A stretch of DNA of 64,000 nucleotides. Source: Paraburkholderia podalyriae. GTDB lineage: Bacteria; Pseudomonadota; Gammaproteobacteria; Burkholderiales; Burkholderiaceae. The stretch is taken from the NCBI RefSeq assembly GCF_014397785.1, contig NZ_VZQQ01000005.1, positions 186,001 to 250,000 on the forward strand. Reading direction: 5' to 3'. Each line of letters starts with the position of its first letter. The first letter of the stretch is position 1. Below the pieces are notes generated by a model. The model saw only the letters and a program-made list of their open reading frames with translations. It was not told the origin of the DNA and searched no databases. Below, piece by piece: positions 61,757 through 64,000 of the stretch. Position numbers and translations under genes: made by a program.

Positions 61757-61802
61757 CCGTGGCGCTACGACGAAGACAACACGCCGTAGCCCCACAGCAC
61801 AC

Positions 61803-64000
61803 TTACATCGTCACCGTGTCGGCGACTTCCTTGAAGTCCTCGATCTGGTCGAAGTTCATGTATTGATAGATCTTGTCGCCGTCGGCATTGAGCACGCCCA
61901 TGTCGGCCATGTACTCCTCCTTGGTCGGGATCTTGCCCAGACGCGAGCAGATCGCCGCCAGTTCCGCCGAGCCGAGGTACACGTTCGTGTTCTTGCCGAG
62001 GCGGTTCGGGAAGTTGCGGGTCGACGTCGACATGACCGTCGCGCCTTCGCGCACCTGTGCCTGGTTGCCCATGCACAGCGAGCAGCCCGGCATTTCGGTA
62101 CGCGCACCGGCTGTGCCGAACACGCCGTAGTGGCCCTCCTCGGTCAGCTGCTTCTGATCCATCTTGGTCGGCGGGGCCACCCACAGCTTGACCGGGATGT
62201 CGCGCTTGCCTTCCAGCAGCTTCGACGCTGCCCGGAAGTGACCGATGTTGGTCATGCACGAACCGATGAACACTTCGTCGATCTTGGCACCGGCCACGTC
62301 CGACAGCGTCTTCACATCGTCCGGATCATTCGGGCAGGCCACGATCGGCTCATGGATGTCGGCGAGATCGATCTCGATGACGGCTGCGTACTCGGCGTCG
62401 GCATCCGGCGACAGCAGTTGCGGATCGGCCAGCCACTGCTCCATCGCCTTGATGCGGCGCTGCAGGCTGCGCGGGTCCTGGTAGCCCTGGGCGATCATCC
62501 ACTTCAGCAGCGTGACGTTGCTGTTCAGGTATTCGATGATCGGTTCCTTGTTCAGGTGGACCGAGCAACCGGCGGCCGAGCGCTCGGCGGAAGCATCCGA
62601 CAGTTCGAACGCTTGCTCGACCTTCAGATCGGGCAGGCCTTCGATTTCGAGAATGCGGCCGGAGAAGATGTTCTTCTTGCCTTGCTTGGCAACCGTCAGC
62701 GTGCCTTGCTTGATCGCGTACAGCGGGATCGCGTTGACCAGGTCACGCAGGGTCACGCCCGGCTGCATCTTGCCCTTGAAGCGGACCAGCACCGATTCCG
62801 GCATGTCCAGCGGCATCGTGCCGGTGGCGGCCGCGAAGGCGACCAGGCCCGAACCGGCCGGGAAGCTGATGCCGATCGGGAAGCGCGTGTGCGAGTCGCC
62901 GCCGGTGCCCACGGTGTCGGGCAGCAGCATGCGGTTCAGCCACGAGTGGATCACGCCGTCGCCCGGGCGCAGCGCGATGCCGCCACGGTTGCTGATGAAG
63001 TTCGGCAGGGTCTGGTGGGTCTTCACGTCCACCGGCTTCGGATAAGCGGCGGTGTGGCAGAACGACTGCATGACGAGATCGGCTGAGAAGCCGAGGCACG
63101 CCAGGTCCTTGAGTTCGTCGCGGGTCATCGGGCCCGTGGTGTCTTGCGAGCCGACCGAGGTCATCTTCGGTTCGCAGTACGTGCCCGGACGGACGCCCTG
63201 GCCTTCCGGCAGACCGCAGGCGCGGCCGACCATCTTCTGGGCCAGCGAGAAGCCCTTGCCGCTGTTGACGGGCTGCTGCGGCAGGCGGAACAGCGTCGAC
63301 GGGGCCAGGCCCAGCGCTTCACGTGCCTTGGCGGTCAGACCGCGACCGATGATCAGCGGAATGCGGCCGCCGGCGCGCACTTCATCGAACAGCACGTCGG
63401 ACTTGACCTGAAACTCGGCGATGACATCGCCGTTCTTTAGCGCCTTGCCTTCGTACGGGCGCAGTTCGACGACATCGCCCATTTCCATCTGCGACACGTC
63501 GAGTTCGATCGGCAGAGCGCCGGCGTCTTCCATCGTGTTGTAGAAGATCGGGGCGATCTTGCCGCCGAGGCACACGCCGCCGAAGCGCTTGTTCGGGATG
63601 AAGGGGATGTCTTCGCCGGTGAACCACAGCACCGAGTTGGTGGCCGACTTGCGCGAGGAGCCGGTGCCGACCACGTCGCCCACGTATGCGACCAGGTGGC
63701 CCTTTTCCTTCAGCGACTCGATGAACTTGACCGGACCACGCTTGCCGTCTTCTTCCGGCGTGATGCCGGGACGCGCGTTCTTCAGCATTGCCAGCGCGTG
63801 CATCGGGATGTCCGGACGGGTGGTCGCATCCGGGGCCGGCGACAGGTCGTCGGTGTTGGTTTCGCCCGTCACCTTGAAGACGGTGATGGTCAGGCTTTGC
63901 GGCACTTCCGGGCGGGTGGTGAACCATTCGGCGTCGGCCCAGCTTTGCATCACGGCCTTCGCATTGGCGTTGCCCTTGTCGGCCAGTTCCTTGACGTCGT
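61803..64000 (-). CDS. acnB: bifunctional aconitate hydratase B, C-terminal part (partial)
   Basis: The 732 codons in the window run off the right edge; AcnB is normally about 860 residues, so about 130 N-terminal residues are outside. It contains [33 protein letters not shown], and the [4Fe-4S] ligands in [12 protein letters not shown] and PGCSLCMGN. It interconverts citrate and isocitrate in the TCA cycle (and 2-methyl-cis-aconitate in relatives). The frame is intact up to base 64000. Confidence 0.95.
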   Translation of the reverse strand, partial: DVKELADKGNANAKAVMQSWADAEWFTTRPEVPQSLTITVFKVTGETNTDDLSPAPDATTRPDIPMHALAMLKNARPGITPEEDGKRGPVKFIESLKEKGHLVAYVGDVVGTGSSRKSATNSVLWFTGEDIPFIPNKRFGGVCLGGKIAPIFYNTMEDAGALPIELDVSQMEMGDVVELRPYEGKALKNGDVIAEFQVKSDVLFDEVRAGGRIPLIIGRGLTAKAREALGLAPSTLFRLPQQPVNSGKGFSLAQKMVGRACGLPEGQGVRPGTYCEPKMTSVGSQDTTGPMTRDELKDLACLGFSADLVMQSFCHTAAYPKPVDVKTHQTLPNFISNRGGIALRPGDGVIHSWLNRMLLPDTVGTGGDSHTRFPIGISFPAGSGLVAFAAATGTMPLDMPESVLVRFKGKMQPGVTLRDLVNAIPLYAIKQGTLTVAKQGKKNIFSGRILEIEGLPDLKVEQAFELSDASAERSAAGCSVHLNKEPIIEYLNSNVTLLKWMIAQGYQDPRSLQRRIKAMEQWLADPQLLSPDADAEYAAVIEIDLADIHEPIVACPNDPDDVKTLSDVAGAKIDEVFIGSCMTNIGHFRAASKLLEGKRDIPVKLWVAPPTKMDQKQLTEEGHYGVFGTAGARTEMPGCSLCMGNQAQVREGATVMSTSTRNFPNRLGKNTNVYLGSAELAAICSRLGKIPTKEEYMADMGVLNADGDKIYQYMNFDQIEDFKEVADTVTM

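Larger units (their letters stand above)
61258..61802. other. intergenic region upstream of the mgtA leader and downstream of acnB
   Basis: The 545 bases between the 17-codon leader frame and the acnB stop hold the mgtA leader promoter (61293-61321) and the acnB terminator (61715-61756). Between 61345 and 61714 open frames of up to 77 codons exist but none has a ribosome site or a recognisable product. Confidence 0.5.

Noticed and set aside
61566..61802. 78-codon minus-strand frame after acnB
   Set aside because: It runs through the acnB terminator hairpin, which argues against a real gene.
61746..63086. 446-codon plus-strand open frame
   Set aside because: It lies antisense to acnB, whose protein is clearly recognisable; the frame is a shadow with no family.
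1..64000. CRISPR arrays, tRNA/rRNA genes, insertion sequences, phage genes
   Set aside because: No regular repeat-spacer pattern, cloverleaf-like sequence, transposase or phage structural protein was recognised on either strand by reading; a scan with dedicated tools would be decisive.

Overview
The window is high-GC DNA from a beta-proteobacterium of the Burkholderia/Paraburkholderia type. The call rests on protein families and style: a Burkholderia-like OmpC porin, AcnB, PhaB, many LysR regulators and a dense load of catabolic flavoproteins and ABC importers. No rRNA, tRNA, CRISPR array, insertion sequence or prophage was recognised. Annotation is by inspection only, so all family names are pattern recognition, not database hits.

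1-18106: a large catabolic locus. A minus-strand run from 9431 down to 113 holds an aldehyde dehydrogenase, a HAD hydrolase, a PuuB-like FAD oxidase, a polar amino acid ABC importer, a three-subunit opine-oxidase/HcnABC-like dehydrogenase and a stand-alone AraC DNA-binding domain. A PuuR-like HTH-cupin regulator (9906-10520) sits between it and a plus-strand operon (10818-18106): acetyltransferase, 2-hydroxyacid dehydrogenase, tartrate dehydrogenase-like enzyme, succinate-semialdehyde dehydrogenase, AstE/aspartoacylase-like deacylase, cupin and a further FAD oxidase. An AATGAAC palindrome in front of the aldehyde dehydrogenase is the likely operator. Together they look like uptake and stepwise oxidation of an N-substituted amino acid or polyamine-type compound to central metabolites.

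18177-28012: a second nitrogen-compound locus. A flavin monooxygenase, RidA and a DUF1028 protein are divergent from a LysR gene, which is followed by a Rieske oxygenase and a complete PotABCD-type ABC importer.

28131-38223: mixed genes: a SET-domain methyltransferase, an NADP-binding reductase with a divergent LysR, a YeeE-type sulfur transporter, a cNMP-domain/thioredoxin-reductase-like flavoprotein, an Ap4A phosphorylase beside an adenosine-specific kinase, two orphan proteins and a GNAT.

38281-43657: a tartrate/dicarboxylate module: LysR, D-tartrate dehydratase, DctA-type symporter and a chemoreceptor, with a strong terminator hairpin inside the run.

43704-53025: accessory and partly decayed DNA: a methyltransferase, a sugar ABC transporter collapsed by an internal deletion, a PI-PLC-like protein, a gene-poor stretch with a possible small RNA, phaB, several small orphan genes, a truncated GntR gene and a hydrolase/LysR pair.

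53094-64000: a metallo-beta-lactamase-fold hydrolase with a divergent TetR and twin operators, an ECF42-like sigma factor with its YCII partner, a porin, the Mg2+ P-type ATPase MgtA with a long leader holding two small ORFs (one a proline/acid-rich MgtL-like peptide), and the 3' part of acnB.
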